A stretch of 64,000 bases of DNA from Brachynemurus nebulosus (taxonomy: Eukaryota; Arthropoda; Insecta; Neuroptera; Myrmeleontidae): the NCBI GenBank assembly GCA_035578155.1, contig JAPWDM010000003.1, positions 69,246,142-69,310,141 on the forward strand. The letters run 5' to 3'. A program made the position numbers and the translations under genes. Shown here piece by piece: positions 37,801 to 48,801 of the stretch. The notes beneath the pieces were generated by a model. That model worked only from the letters and a program-made list of their open reading frames with translations. It was not told the DNA's origin and did not search any database. How positions within the stretch are numbered: the first letter of the stretch is position 1; the number at the start of each line of letters is the position of its first letter.

Positions 37801-40800
37801 CTTTAAATCGAGACTTTTATTTGACAAAATAAAAAAAGCGTAATTTTACTCTTTTATTTCTGATTGCGTGCATGATTTTGTTATTTTAATTTTTTTAAAA
37901 CATGACAAATTGTTACTTTTGAACTAGGGTTACTGCGGATGTGTTATTTGAGACGTCTGTAGATGCAAATGTGAATGCGAATTTATAAAAGGCGATATCT
38001 GCAGTAAAGTGTAGAAGGGTAAAAGTGCAGAAATGTTTTTTTGCTTGTCGACTGTATTTTTGGGGAATAATTTTTGAAAAATTTAGCTTGTATCTGGCAC
38101 CCGCCATTTCTCTTGATGACCATGATTTAATACAGGTTTAACAAAAATCATAGCAATTTACTTAAAAAGAAATCTAGTTTGACTCTAATTTTTAACTTCC
38201 CATAGGAAGTTATTGTAATGGGTCCGATTTTACGAATCGCTAATTTTGACATATCTCCACGTTTCAAGGTCACTAGAATCCGAATCCATCGTTTTTAGCG
38301 TGATGTCTGTGCGTGCGTTTTTTTGTCTCGCATATCTCGAGAACAAATGATGATATCAACTCCGGACTAATTTCATTAGATGCGTAATCAAAAAATGAAG
38401 ACCGAATAAAGTTTTCAGCAAATTCGGATTAGCGGTTTGTTTTTGTGGTAAAAAAACAGAATTAACTTTATTAAGATAACATAGATTATATGGATTTTTT
38501 ACCATAACATTATTATATAATGGCCTAAGAACCTTCCTTGATGTTAAAAACGCCAGTATATTATTATAAAATAAAAAAAAAAAAGAAATAAGAAACTGTT
38601 TTTGAAATATGTTGTGTCTCGCAAATCTTGAGAACAAATGATGTTATTATTTGTTTGATAAAGGTGGAGCCCCCCCCCCCCCCTTAGGTATAGAAGGCGA
38701 AGCCCCCGGTATGGTGCAAGGGGCAAAGTCTCTATCGGGGGCCCAGGGGAGAAGTTGCCCGAAATGGAAAAAGAATTATTTATGTACAGTAGTCTCTAGT
38801 CTTTAAGGACACCCAATGGGAAGTTGACAGTGTGGGTAGACCTGTCCCCCAAATTTTTTATGATTTATTATTTACAGCAAACGAATCCATAATGTTCAAA
38901 ATTTTTTTTTAAAAACTTGCGGTTTATGCAAAAAATACAAACAATACTTCCATTCTTTGGGCTTCTAATGCACAGAACCCTATTGAAACAAGAATTTAGG
39001 AATTTTTAATAATAATAAAAAAAAAACGACTTCCTGCAAAACGAAATCAAAGAATATAGATTAAAGAACGAAAATCAAAGATCTACATGTCAAAATTAAA
39101 AACAAAATTAAGCGATCACTGTCAATCTAACCTGTTTCGGTCCAAAGGCCATCCTCAGAGATTATATGGCAAAATCAGTGTGTTGTAGAAAACAACAAAG
39201 TTTAAAAAGAAATTAAAAAAAATTATGAAAAAACATATCAAAGCGGTACGAAACTATACACCATGGAGGCATGGAGTAATAATACATGCAATAAAACAGT
39301 TCGACGGCATTGCGACACAAAGATTTTTGTAGAATTCAAAAAAAATATATTCCAAACAGAAAGATGATCAAAATACGGTCAAATAAAAACAATAATTTAT
39401 ACAAAGCACAAAACACATAATTGTTCACTAAGATTTTTACAAAATTGTAGATAAATTCTTTTTTGAAAATAAAAAATTTAAAAATTTTATAATTATTATT
39501 TTACGGATTTTTATTTTGTGGGCATACTAAAAACGTCTTCGATGATGTATCTAATTTTGTACCAAAAAGTTGTTTGAGGTCGAAATGTATTCCAATCATT
39601 TCTCACATTTCCAAACATTTTTGGAGTCAATATTAACAACATCATAAATTATATTTGGTTTTTTTGTTTGCAGTTCCACCAACGGTCACGATGTCGCCAG
39701 CCAACGGACATATTACAGCAAAAAAGGGTGGTTCCGTAACATTTGAATGTAAAGCGACCGGGAATCCAATACCACGGATAACATGGTCGAAAAAGGTTGG
39801 TTCAGAATTAAACAAATATTTTTGGAAATCATTGTACCATTGCTTCCTATACTTATCAAATTATAATAATATTATTATGTAACTTCTAAACGTTATTTCC
39901 TATCTCACTTATATTCAATTACGAAATGATTATAAAATAATTATAAGTGTCCATTTTGCTTTTTGTTTTAAACTATCTCACAGAACTTCTACATGTAAAT
40001 GTAAAGTGTAATCTAAAATGGAAATTTTTTTCCCGCATTAAGTTCATAAATTGTTCAATTTTTCATGATTATCTTAATTGCCATCCCACAGAATATAAGT
40101 TAAATCCACCAATATAATGATAATTGCCATTTTCTTTTGACTTGGATTTTCGTTGTAAGGGAAAGCGTCCAAGTTTATACAAGATAATTAAAAGTTTAAA
40201 ATTTTGTATTGTGTAGATACAAATATTAAGATATTATTCGTTTATAATATTTGTTAGAAAAGCTGCAATTGGGACTTTTGTACCGAAATTACCCAATTAA
40301 CGTAGGTATAATTCAGAAAGAAAATTTTTACTAATTGCAAAATTAGTGTTTCTTAGGAAAATTTTGTTATTCCACTGAAACATTAGAATATTTACATTAG
40401 AAATTTACTAGTGTACTATACACGGAGAGAAAATTCATAGAAAAATTACTGTGCTCAGCACTATAATCGACGTGTAAAAGGCGAACATATTCAATTTTGT
40501 ACGACGGTAAAAATATAAAAATTATAATTAATCATAGAAAATTTAAAGGATAGAATGTTCTTTCCGTAATATTATAATAGCTCTGTAAAATTTGTAAAAC
40601 AGCACAGTAAAAAGTTATATGATTATACGTACAAAAATTATATGATTTTTCTCTCCGTGCACAAATAGCTATTTGTTGCCCAAAAATCTATTTTTCCTAC
40701 ATTAATTAACTCTTTGAGTACCATGGCGGCTACCGATTGGCGTTAAAAACATATGATTTTAGTTTCCACTATAATAATTGGTAATTCTTAGTAACAGAAA

Positions 40801-43800
40801 TGTATTAGAGACAATCATCCACTCTAAACGTCTAAATCATCTGTTCTCTCTTGTAAATAATAATAATACACCTCGAAAGATTTAATCAACGACAAAAATT
40901 TTAAAAATTTTGGTCTTTTCTCAAAAAGCTGTCTCAGTAAAAAAAAAAAATAATCCAACAGTAATTTTAGCCAAAAGAATTTTTAACTTAAACTGTCTAC
41001 TTTTTGAATTTGAATTAAAAAATTTTTATGATTTGTAGAATAATATTTCTTAAGATAATATATTTATGCTTCTTTAAAACTGTGCACGAAATGAAAACAA
41101 TTTTTTTGATTTAAAAAATGTGTGTAAAAAAAGACTTTCTCAGAGCGTGCTTTTAATTTGAATTTTTTTTTATTCAGAAACTTTTCTACGATTACTACGG
41201 TTAAACAAAGAAAATACTTTTAATTTAGACCTCTGATATTTCCGATAATAATGATGCTACAGTAATAGTATGGTTTAAGAAGCTTACAGTGTTTTTTTCA
41301 ACTTTAAAATGTGAAAAATTGGATTTAATCATTAAATTGGTTTGATTTTTTTCCAGGCCGATTGCAAAGTATTAAAAATAAAATTGGTAAAGACAAGAAT
41401 ATTTCCACTATTTGGAGACTTTCCCTTACGTATAAAATGTGACGTTAAAGTAACAATGTAGCGATAAAATAAATGAATTACTATAAAATGTTGAGTAGTT
41501 TATAACTATAATAACTACATACAATTTGAGTTGACTTGAATTTAATTGTTTTAACCACCACAACATGCTCTCCAACATTCATCTCACTCACACCCCATAC
41601 ATATTCATTGTTTCTATCTCATTTTTTCTGCTCGTTTCTTTTACACTCGTACGTATATTTGCAGAATAGTGTTTTACCAACTGGTGAACAATCGGTTAGT
41701 GGTTTTACATTCACATTAACTAATATAGAGCGTCGTGATGCCGGCATTTATCAGTGTACTGCATCAAATGGAGTTGGTCAAGCTGTATCGGCAACGGTGC
41801 AATTACATATTTTATGTGAGTATTGCACAATATACCTAACAATATATAGTTAAATAATATTGTGTCTATTTGATACGATAAATTATGTACGAGAAGTTGG
41901 TACTAACTAGTTTATTGTGCAGTGATGTGCGTCAAATACGATTTTTATTATAATCGAATTAGGTGAATATATGAGTTTTATTTTTATCATAGAACAAAAA
42001 AAGGTTTTTTTTCGAATTATTATTTAGCAGATAAACATTGTGGTTCATTAAAAAAAATGTTATTTTTCGGTCAACTTTTAAAGTGGCGGAAAATTAGTAA
42101 TGACTTTTGTAAGTCTAAGTCTATAATTTATTGACGCAAATTAATATTGGTTAATTACGAAATCTATTTTTCTAAGAATGTCTTGATACAGGGTGTAAAA
42201 TAAATAACTCTCGTCCTTCTGAAGGGTGATTCATAGCATCCTGTAGACACTAAAACCACAGGTATCTTTTCGGAAAATCGCAAATTGACTGGCTAGGGGA
42301 AGGTCGCCCAAAGCGGGTAAGCTAAGATTAAACGCCCAAAAAAGTGACTTCTGACCTCGATAAGCAGATCTTTTTTATATTATCAGATAAAATAGTTATC
42401 GAACTTTAAAATGAAACTTCGCTTAAGAAATATTTATACGATATTTATTTTTAATAAAGAAAATACAAAACCTCTGCAAAAACCCGCTTTGCCCGTATAG
42501 GTATCCTAAAGCGGGTAACCCCCCTTGGGCAAAGCGGGTAAGTATATTATGTACTTAAATACTGTTATTATTTTTTAATATAAACTTTCTTATTCATATA
42601 GAACTTAACAATAATAATAATTAAGTAAAAAAAAATTGAAAAAAGACAAAAATAATAAATTTATAACAATTAACTGTAACTTTCTTTACAACCTCCATAT
42701 TGGAGTATATTACATCAGGTGGTTCCATATCAAAATCACCACAAACAAGGCAAAAATATTTTTTTTAAGCTTTTTCCCTCATTCCGTCGTAAAAAGAAGA
42801 TTTTTTATTTTTTTTCCCCTCCAACAGTTTTTTCCATTAAGATGCTTCTATTTTGTCTACCCGCTTTGCCCATACCCGCTTTGCCCAAAAAGACTTAATT
42901 TTGTTAAGTTGGAATAATTTCAAAATGAAAGCCGATACATGTCTACCTTTTTCTACATTAAAAGTCAAATGATGATAACATAATATAGTAATACCAAAAA
43001 GATTACAAATAAAAAGGTTTGTGACTAGTCACAGAATATTTATCGTCAAAATTTTTAACAAAACCAACAAAAAAATTTAATGGAGCTTAACTAGGACATT
43101 AAATGACACCAGCGTTCAAGTGCAACTGACTGATATTGGTTGATATTCGGTTAATCTCGGTATACACACGACCTGACGAAAACATTCGATACAACGATAT
43201 ACAAGCGCTTACCCGCTTTAAGAGGGGTACCCGCTTTGGGCGACCTTCCCCTACATAATGTTTAAAAATTTTTCTAAATACGACGCTGACTAAATTATGT
43301 ATACATTCCTTCTTAATACAAAGGTATAAAATAATTTTATTTATAATTTAACTCATGTGTATCAAGTCCCATAAGAATATTGTAGTATTTTCACTTTTAC
43401 CATGGATAAAAAGTTAGGACAAATTTTTACAGCGAAAAAAATTGTACATAACATCTAATTGGTCATTTCACTGTAGGTAAACACGATAAATACGAAACAA
43501 AAATTCCTATTGGTAAATTTAACTTATTTCAGAACCATAGTAACAATGTATTAAATAATAATATGAATTATACTAATTTATTTTATTCGTTAAAATATCT
43601 TACTGTATTAAACTTATATTTTTTCTGAATAAATTTGTGTTTTCTACAATTCAAATTTCTTGCCTAAAAGCAATTTAACTCGAAGAACTGTCAACCCAAA
43701 ACGCTTCAGCTACGCTGTCGCGTTTTTGTTAGTTGATTGCTAGGCAACAAATTTTCGTTAGACAAACCCAAATTTATTCGAAAAAATACAAACCTCTCGT

Positions 43801-46800
43801 GTAATAATAAGTGAATAAAATTCAATAGAATTTTGTAAACATGTTTTGGTCGTAAATGTGTATTCCAGATCTTTTTTTAAAAACATAAAATTTTATCTTA
43901 CAAACATGAGATGGTCAGAGCCGGATTAAAAACATTTTTTTATGGGCCCCATTTTTGACCCATATTTAGTATCAAAATTTTTCGGTTAAACAACAGTTTT
44001 TGTTCGAATATTAATTACATGGCCGAGATCTACCCACTGTTTTCGTAATAAGATTTATATATTTTACACCCTGTATTTCTTTACAACTTTCAAAATTACG
44101 GCGATAAAACTGAAAGAAATCAAGTAAACTGAAATCCAAAAAGTAGCAGATCTTGATTCTTTCCACTTCCTTTTACACTGTTCTTAGTTTTTGCCCTTTA
44201 GTGGCTCAGCGATTTCATTTAGGGAAATTCCGACTTCAGATTCGTAATCATCGGTGAATAATGCAAGATTCGCAAAAGCAAAAGTTTCCTTTCTTGTTGT
44301 GTATTAATTTTAAAAGTTACTTGTGCGGTATCTCACACTTTTTTGTTACAGTATATAAGTACAATCTATTCAGGCCCAACCAGATTGTTATTGCCAGTCT
44401 CCAAACTAGTATCAATCCGGTTTGTAACTTATAATTTCATTTGCAGTGCATCTTCGTTTTTGCTCATTTGCTGTTCTGGATTTCTCTTTTGTTAATTTCT
44501 CAATTCAAAATAAATTTTTGGTTTAGTTCAACTTCTACCTGATGATGGTCTAATAAATCGAAAGCTGGCTCGTAGAATACTTCAATTTTTTAAAAGCTTT
44601 TATTTAACTTGTTAAGTACGTATGTTGGTTTAGATCAAATCTTGGAATCAAAATTTAGACAGGTTCTAATTGAGCTACAGGTTTAAAATTTTGCATACGT
44701 GTCTAACCTTGATGACAATACAATATTGTATAATTAGTTTTTCCCTAATTCGCCCCAAACCAAAGTTGTTGATTTTTAGTCCTATGCAACTTTTTGACAT
44801 TTCGAATTGTCAAATATTGTCCACTGATTTTACATTGCAATTTTTTGTTTCCATAGTTATGCCTGATTAGGGTAAATTAACCGATTAAAATGTAGGTAAA
44901 AAAATTACATCTTCAATTTTTTTTTAAAATTAATTGTAATCAGACTAAAAGGTAGAAAATAAATTAAAGTAAAAAAAAAAATGTTTCTTAAGAAAAAGCT
45001 TTTATTTATAAATGGGCTAAAAAAATAAAATTACTTTTGAGTGAAGTTTGAAGCAATATGCAACATAATTTATAAAAGTTTGAGGCGTTTAATTAAATTT
45101 GGTAACTACTGAAAAGTAAAATAGCTACACTTATATCCAAAACAGAAATAATTAATGATAACGTCTCAAGCTTTTATAAATTATGTTGCATATGGCTTCA
45201 AACTTCACTCAAAAGTTACTTTATTTTTTTTAGCCCATTTATAAAGAAAAACTTTTTCTTAAAAAACATTTTTTTTAACTTTATTTATTAATTCTTCTAA
45301 CTAATAATAAATTTGTATCTTTTATTAGTTCCACCGGAAGTTACAACGGATCGTAATTGGATTTACACACCCACTGGCGTTGAAGCTCAATTGAGTTGCA
45401 TAGTACACGCTGATCCACCAGCAGAGGTATAAAATTACTTTTCCCCGACACTCCCGCCAGTTTTATTACACTTCATTTGTACCAATTTTACATTATTTTA
45501 GGTCCAGTGGTATCAAGATTCATTTCATCTAGAACCAACGGATCGTCGTACAATGGAAACTCGTGGTAGCACGCACACCTTAGTGATTCGTCATTTACAA
45601 AATTCCGATTTTGGAAATTATAGTTGTTTGGTGGAGAATTCATTGGGTCGTGTTAAAAAGTATATCGAACTGACCGGAAAACCAGGACCCGTACAATTTT
45701 TAAGTCCACAATTTTCAAGATGGCCCACGTCGTATAATGTAACTTGGCGTGTGGACTCATTACCACCGTTACAAGAAGTCCGATTGCTCTATCGTCGATT
45801 ACAGGTAAAGTATTGACAAAATTCACCCTATTATTGCGACGAAATGAATAATAACTCGGCTAGCAACAAATGCACTCTTTAATTTGACCGTGCGTTGGTT
45901 GAATACCGAATATTCGGCAAATACAATTCGGTATTTCGTATTTTTTTTTATTCCTCATAACAAGGTTTTTCAAACGACATCCCACACGATATATGAAATT
46001 AAAAAAAAAAAAATTGGTGTACTAGATTTCGTCTTTTCAAGATTAGGAACAGTTAGGTACCAAAAAATAAAAAAAATAACAATAATAATAGTAAATAAAT
46101 AGCGTATACATACATGGAGAAGAAAATTAACACCTTGTTCTCAAAACTTACATTTACCGTGGAATTTCAGCAAACACGACATTGTGTAAAATATTATGCA
46201 AACGACATATCTCAGATGTCATGATCAATTGAAATCATTATAATAGATTTTGGATATGTACACAAGAGTAAAGGGAGAACACCCGAATTATGTTAATGGC
46301 TATGATGATAAAAGGTGCCGGTGCGATGAGGCACACCGCACCGCGAGAGAGATGTCTTGACCACTTAGAACAGACGTGTTTTTGAAGAACTAATTTGATA
46401 TTTTTAAACAATGTAATTCCAATTAGCATCTCTCATTTTTGTGTTGTGTTTCGCGGTTAATAAACAATTATATGTAATTTTGAAAATATTTAAATAAAAT
46501 TAATTGAAATCAAGAACAATTCGACTTTTATTTATTAACTTAAGAAACTAATCAAAATATCCGTTGCGCAATTCAGACCAAACACCGCATTCCGCAACAA
46601 GGAGAGAATCAACGAGAGAGAATGTTGTGTATTACAAATACATTAAGAAATTGAAGCAAAAAAAAAAATTGACTGATGTGAGCAAAAAAATTGACTGATG
46701 GGATTACTTTAATGGCGGCCAAACCATTAATTTAATAGTTTATCTAATATTTATAAACAAGTCTCCATGATTACAAGTTGGGCTTATTAAAATGAAGTCA

Positions 46801-48717
46801 TACTTCAAAATTTAATGCCTGAGGTATCTCTAGGAAACATATGTTAATATGTTCGATTTAGTGCTCAGTGATTTCTGTTTAATATCTGTTTTTATTCAAC
46901 GAATATTGAAAGGCTAGTGACACTTGTAATAAACAATTATCTGAATGTAAATGATTTACAAAATACAAGAATGATTAATTTCATTCAGTAATTTTGATCA
47001 GTTATTAGAAAAAGTACAATAATTTATTAACTATTTGTGAAAAATTAACTGTGTTGGTATTTCTAATCAGGTTTGAAATTAAGAATTAAGAGAGCGGGTA
47101 AAAAGTTTGATATTTCAAAAATAAGAATTTTATGAAGTATGTTCAATTTATATAATAAAATAACTATTAATTTATTAATATATTTATTACAAGAATACAA
47201 CTGAATATTAAAAAAAAATATTCACCCCCGACAGAAAGTTTAGGACCACTTCAATTTTTCTAGAAACGTGAGTCCGTCCGTGCTCTATCCTTTGAATTAC
47301 TGTAACTGGGTTAAAAATTATCATACGAGGAAGAAAAAAGTAAATTAACGCTAAAAGAATGATCTTAATGAATATAATATTCAATGTTGAATATGATGGT
47401 TTTTGGATTAAAATTTTTATTGCATATAGATATAAGAATATTTCTAGAAAAATTACAGTGGTCCTAAACATTCTGTCGGGAGTGTATAAATTGTTTGAAC
47501 TGTTAAAAATTATTCTTTTAAATATCCATAAACACCTTTGTCTTGACGCCATGACGTTACTAAAACCCTGAATTTTTCTCAGTTTCGTCGGTTGTCTTTT
47601 GAATATACTAAAAATAAAAGTTTTCCGAATATAATTATGTTAATTGCTTTGTTTTAAGTAAAATAATAGTATATTGTAGAATAAGTGGGAAAAGAGGCTT
47701 ATTTGCGGGCGAGTGCAACAATTCGTATAAGTGAGAAATGAGCTTTTCCCACGTATTTTACACTATACTTTTTCTACGAGCACATTTTTTTTTTCGTAAA
47801 ATTTAACATAAATAATTAAAATAAAATTTAAATAAGTAGTAAAAATTTTTTAAATTTATAATGTCAGTGCTAAGATGTTCAAATTTTTGCCAAAGCATAC
47901 ATTGAAACTATGGAAACAATAATAAATACTCAACATACATATGTATATTTTTAGTACTATTTCTATTTATTATATATTATATATTAAACTAACGGAACAG
48001 CCTACTTTTTTATTATATTAAGGCGTGGGAAATAATTTCCCACTGTATTTCCGCACAGTGTGGGCAATTGTTAAATTTTACATATAGTTAGCGGTGCGCA
48101 AAATGTTACTTTTAATAGTAGGAGTAGAAAAATAATATTACGTAACAGTTAGTAGGGAATATTTTTTAAAGTGCATACAATTTAGGAACATTTTTTGTCT
48201 ACTTTAAATAAATAAATGCTCCTGATTTGGTTTCCTTCTCCACTATTTGGTATTCAGCCGAATAGTCTTTCAGTATTCGATGTTTGGTCGAATATTAAAA
48301 AATAGTCAAATAGGTCGAATACCGAGTAGTTTCTGAACATTCGTTGAACATAATTCTAATAACAACATTTTATATGTTTAGGTCAATGAAACGTACCATC
48401 AACCCGGCAAATGGCACGATATAATTTTAACACCAAGCGCAGCCGATCATCTGAATCATGAAATGTCATACACGATACGTGACTTAGAACCGTCGTCCAT
48501 TTACGAAATTATGATCCAAGCGAAAAATCGTTACGGTTGGAGTGAACTCTCGCAAATGCATCAGTTCTATACGCGTGGCATGAACGAGATACCAACTAAA
48601 GAAATTGAAGATATGGGCCTATTTTCCTATGCGCATACACTGCACACAACGAATTTTCACAATTTGTTAGGTTATGTTTTAGTTGTCAGTTGTATACAAA
48701 GAACCGTTTTGATTTGA
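28488..48717 (+). CDS. Klingon/lachesin-like Ig-FnIII cell adhesion protein, spliced, 5' part missing
   Basis: Six exons joined at canonical GT/AG sites in matching phases (1,0,1,0,0) give 402 residues and a stop. Order: partial Ig1 (residues 1-66, with W7 and the DAGDYVC motif ending at C49), Ig2 (67-157, C92, W104, C138), Ig3 (158-250, C181, W193, C232), FnIII (about 251-365), then a short linker and hydrophobic tail with LLGYVLVVSCI near the end. This Ig-Ig-Ig-FnIII layout with a GPI-type tail is that of insect Klingon and its close relatives, which act in homophilic adhesion in the nervous system. N-glycosylation sequons are visible at NYS (229), NVT (269) and NET (293). Exons: 28488-28685, 39674-39795, 41665-41815, 45329-45426, 45502-45804, 48382-48717. 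The first Ig1 strands with their cysteine are not in this model. Orthology to klg rather than a paralogue such as CG7166 is not settled. Confidence 0.88.
31811..31887. repeat. (TA)n microsatellite
   Basis: About 38 uninterrupted TA dinucleotides in the large intron. The YIYIYI reading frames across it are artefacts. Confidence 0.97.
32313..32852 (-). repeat. Dispersed repeat, copy 2 (inverted)
   Basis: Inverted copy of 6801-7399, lying in the large intron of the Ig-FnIII gene. It begins cagccccggatctacgctc and ends at cattggcataaatggctgca. A related GC-richer tail with ccccctcttgaatccgggcc follows at 33040-33115 and may belong to the same or another element. Confidence 0.75.
34190..34340 (+). 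repeat. Dispersed repeat, ctagacggattttgatgaaa family, copy 1
   Basis: Contains cacgcaaaaactactagacg, attttgatgaaatttggtgt and taacttattacctgggt. A diverged copy at 35215-35420 has agcaaaaactattgaacgga and taacttattacctgcgtta in the same orientation. This kind of sequence is common in insect mobile-element non-coding parts. Confidence 0.6.
34540..34680 (-). repeat. Dispersed repeat family X, copy 2 (inverted)
   Basis: On the minus strand it reads ggcatcggacatgtttggtt, acgaacttatccaacggttt and gggacttccaacattttcac, close to 57294-57365. It lies in the large intron. Confidence 0.65.
35135..35178. repeat. Perfect 44-base palindrome
   Basis: GTAAATTACATAGTTTTTTAC is followed by AT and its exact complement, with no loop. 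It sits in a region already rich in gtaaaaaa words (34378-34460) and adjoins tgaagtaaattacacgc. Confidence 0.9.
36819..37225. mobile_element. MITE with CAGCTCTGCCGTGTCACAC ends
   Basis: The left end CAGCTCTGCCGTGTCACAC is matched by GTGTGACACGGCAGAGCTG at the right, and similarity continues about 15 bases inward (aatctcacgtatct against agatacatgacatt). 407 bases, AT-rich interior, non-coding. The target duplication is unclear. Confidence 0.8.
38175..38700 (+). repeat. Probable mobile-element remnant with internal direct repeat
   Basis: It holds cttcccataggaagttattg and gggtccgattttacgaatcg, then tctcgcatatctcgagaaca at 38327 and a related tctcgcaaatcttgagaaca at 38616, both followed by aatgatg. 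A 14-C run lies at 38670-38683. The class is not determined. Confidence 0.4.
39674..39795 (+). CDS. Exon: first half of Ig domain 2
   Basis: The acceptor is tttgcag at 39673 and the donor GTTGGT follows AAG at 39795. The first two bases complete a Val codon, giving VPPTVTMSPANGH, then SVTFECKATGNPIPRITW, the A' to C strands of an I-set Ig domain with Cys and Trp. It is separated from the Ig1 exon by a 10,988-base intron full of repeats. It ends in phase 0. Confidence 0.9.
40421..40659. mobile_element. TIR element CACGGAGAGAAAA, short MITE copy
   Basis: 239 bases with ends CACGGAGAGAAAATTCATAG and TATGATTTTTCTCTCCGTG. It is an inverted, internally shorter relative of 19414-20225. It lies in the intron inside Ig2 (39796-41664). 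Confidence 0.75.
41665..41815 (+). CDS. Exon: second half of Ig domain 2
   Basis: The acceptor is atttgcag and the donor is GTGAGT after 41815. It encodes strands D to G with FTLTNIERRDAGIYQCTASN, including the second cysteine, and ends in HIL plus one base of the next codon. An AUG-led reading frame extends upstream from 41536 but is only intron read-through. The Ig domain is split after the Trp, as in the Ig3 exon pair, so the two domains share an intron position. Confidence 0.9.
42189..44073. mobile_element. TA-flanked MITE CAGGGTGTAAAAT, copy 2, with nested insertion
   Basis: The ends are CAGGGTGTAAAATAAATAAC and ATATATTTTACACCCTG with TA on each side (42187-42188, 44074-44075). It matches 8347-8823 outside two inner segments: the nested element at 42296-43251 and about 0.45 kb near 43340-43815. 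Without them it would be about 0.5 kb like copy 1. It lies in the intron between Ig2 and Ig3. Confidence 0.85.
42296..43251. mobile_element. Nested TIR element GGGGAAGGTCGCCCAAAGCGGG
   Basis: 956 bases with perfect TIRs of 24 bases; the left begins GGGGAAGGTCGCCCAAAGCG and the right is its complement. TA is duplicated on both sides (42294-42295, 43252-43253), and the intact site (tagctacatgatgg) is seen in copy 1 at 8465-8478. The core CCCGCTTTGCCC recurs inside near 42483, 42510, 42530, 42861, 42874 and 43210 in both orientations. No transposase recognised. Confidence 0.9.
44590..45305 (+). repeat. Foldback repeat, copy 1, abutting the Ig3 acceptor
   Basis: It matches 55228-55940 (ttaaaagcttttatttaact, gtttagatcaaatcttgg, gacaggttctaattgagct, aaccttgatgacaat). 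Its right half is a long hairpin: 44975-45090 pairs with 45161-45280 (for example gaagtttgaagcaatatgca with tgcatatggcttcaaacttc). The repeat ends about 25 bases before the acceptor of the exon at 45329. Confidence 0.85.
45329..45426 (+). CDS. Exon: first half of Ig domain 3
   Basis: The acceptor is tttattag at 45328 and the donor GTATAA follows GAG. The split codon joins as Phe, giving FPPEVTTDRNW, then QLSCIVHADPPAE with the first Ig3 cysteine. This 98-base exon starts only about 25 bases downstream of a foldback repeat that also occurs at 55.2-55.9 kb. Confidence 0.88.
45502..45804 (+). CDS. Exon: second half of Ig3 and start of FnIII
   Basis: The acceptor is attttag at 45501 and the donor GTAAAG follows TTACAG. 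It is preceded by a very short 75-base intron. It encodes VQWYQDSFHLEPTDRR, then DFGNYSCLVENSLGR with the second Ig3 cysteine, then the linker GKPGPVQFLSPQF and the first FnIII strands with NVTWRV and LLYRRLQ. Length is 101 codons, phase 0 at both ends. Confidence 0.92.
47668..47775. repeat. Short inverted repeat, AGTATATTGTAGAATAAGTGGG type
   Basis: agtatattgtagaataagtg with gggaaaag faces cttttcccacgtattttaca and ctatac. It lies in the intron before the last exon. It shares the outer word with the elements at 25480 and 59294. Confidence 0.6.
48382..48717 (+). CDS. Exon: rest of FnIII domain and C-terminal tail with stop
   Basis: The acceptor is atgtttag at 48381. The exon begins VNETYHQPGKWHDI and continues through the FnIII F-G region, including SSIYEIMIQAKNRYGWSELS. 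A linker follows, then a final hydrophobic run LLGYVLVVSCI ending RTVLI and TGA at 48715-48717. The lack of any basic cytoplasmic domain after the hydrophobic run points to GPI attachment rather than a transmembrane receptor; the cleavage site cannot be fixed by eye. Confidence 0.9.
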   Translation, partial: VNETYHQPGKWHDIILTPSAADHLNHEMSYTIRDLEPSSIYEIMIQAKNRYGWSELSQMHQFYTRGMNEIPTKEIEDMGLFSYAHTLHTTNFHNLLGYVLVVSCIQRTVLI

Positions 48718-48795
48718 TAGATAGAACTTGATTTTTTGGGTTTTTTTTTGTAAGTAATTAGTAATTTTTTGCCTTAATTATGACTCTTTAATGTA

Positions 48796-48801
48796 AATAA
48801 A
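48796..48801 (+). promoter_or_regulatory. Polyadenylation signal AATAAA of the Ig-FnIII gene
   Basis: A canonical AATAAA lies 79 bases after the stop codon and is followed by a T/G-containing stretch. AATAAA is frequent in AT-rich DNA, and another AATAAA-like site occurs near 48915, so the exact 3' end is uncertain. Confidence 0.5.

Larger units (their letters stand above)
28686..39673 (+). other. Large intron between Ig1 and Ig2 exons
   Basis: This 10,988-base intron has no supported coding sequence. It holds a (TA)n tract (31811-31887), a poly-T run near 30561-30589, an inverted copy of the dispersed repeat also at 6.8 kb (32313-32852), two short dispersed repeats at 34190-34340 and 35215-35420, a perfect 44-base palindrome (35135-35178), a TIR element (36819-37225) and a 14-C run at 38670-38683. 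Confidence 0.75.

Noticed and set aside
40706..40735. TTAA followed by ctctttgagtaccatgg, resembling a piggyBac-type terminus
   Set aside because: No matching inverted end with TTAA was found downstream within the intron.
41536..41664. Upstream extension of the Ig2 frame to an ATG at 41536
   Set aside because: The extension is intronic, rich in Ser/Phe/His, and a clear tttgcag acceptor marks the exon start at 41665.
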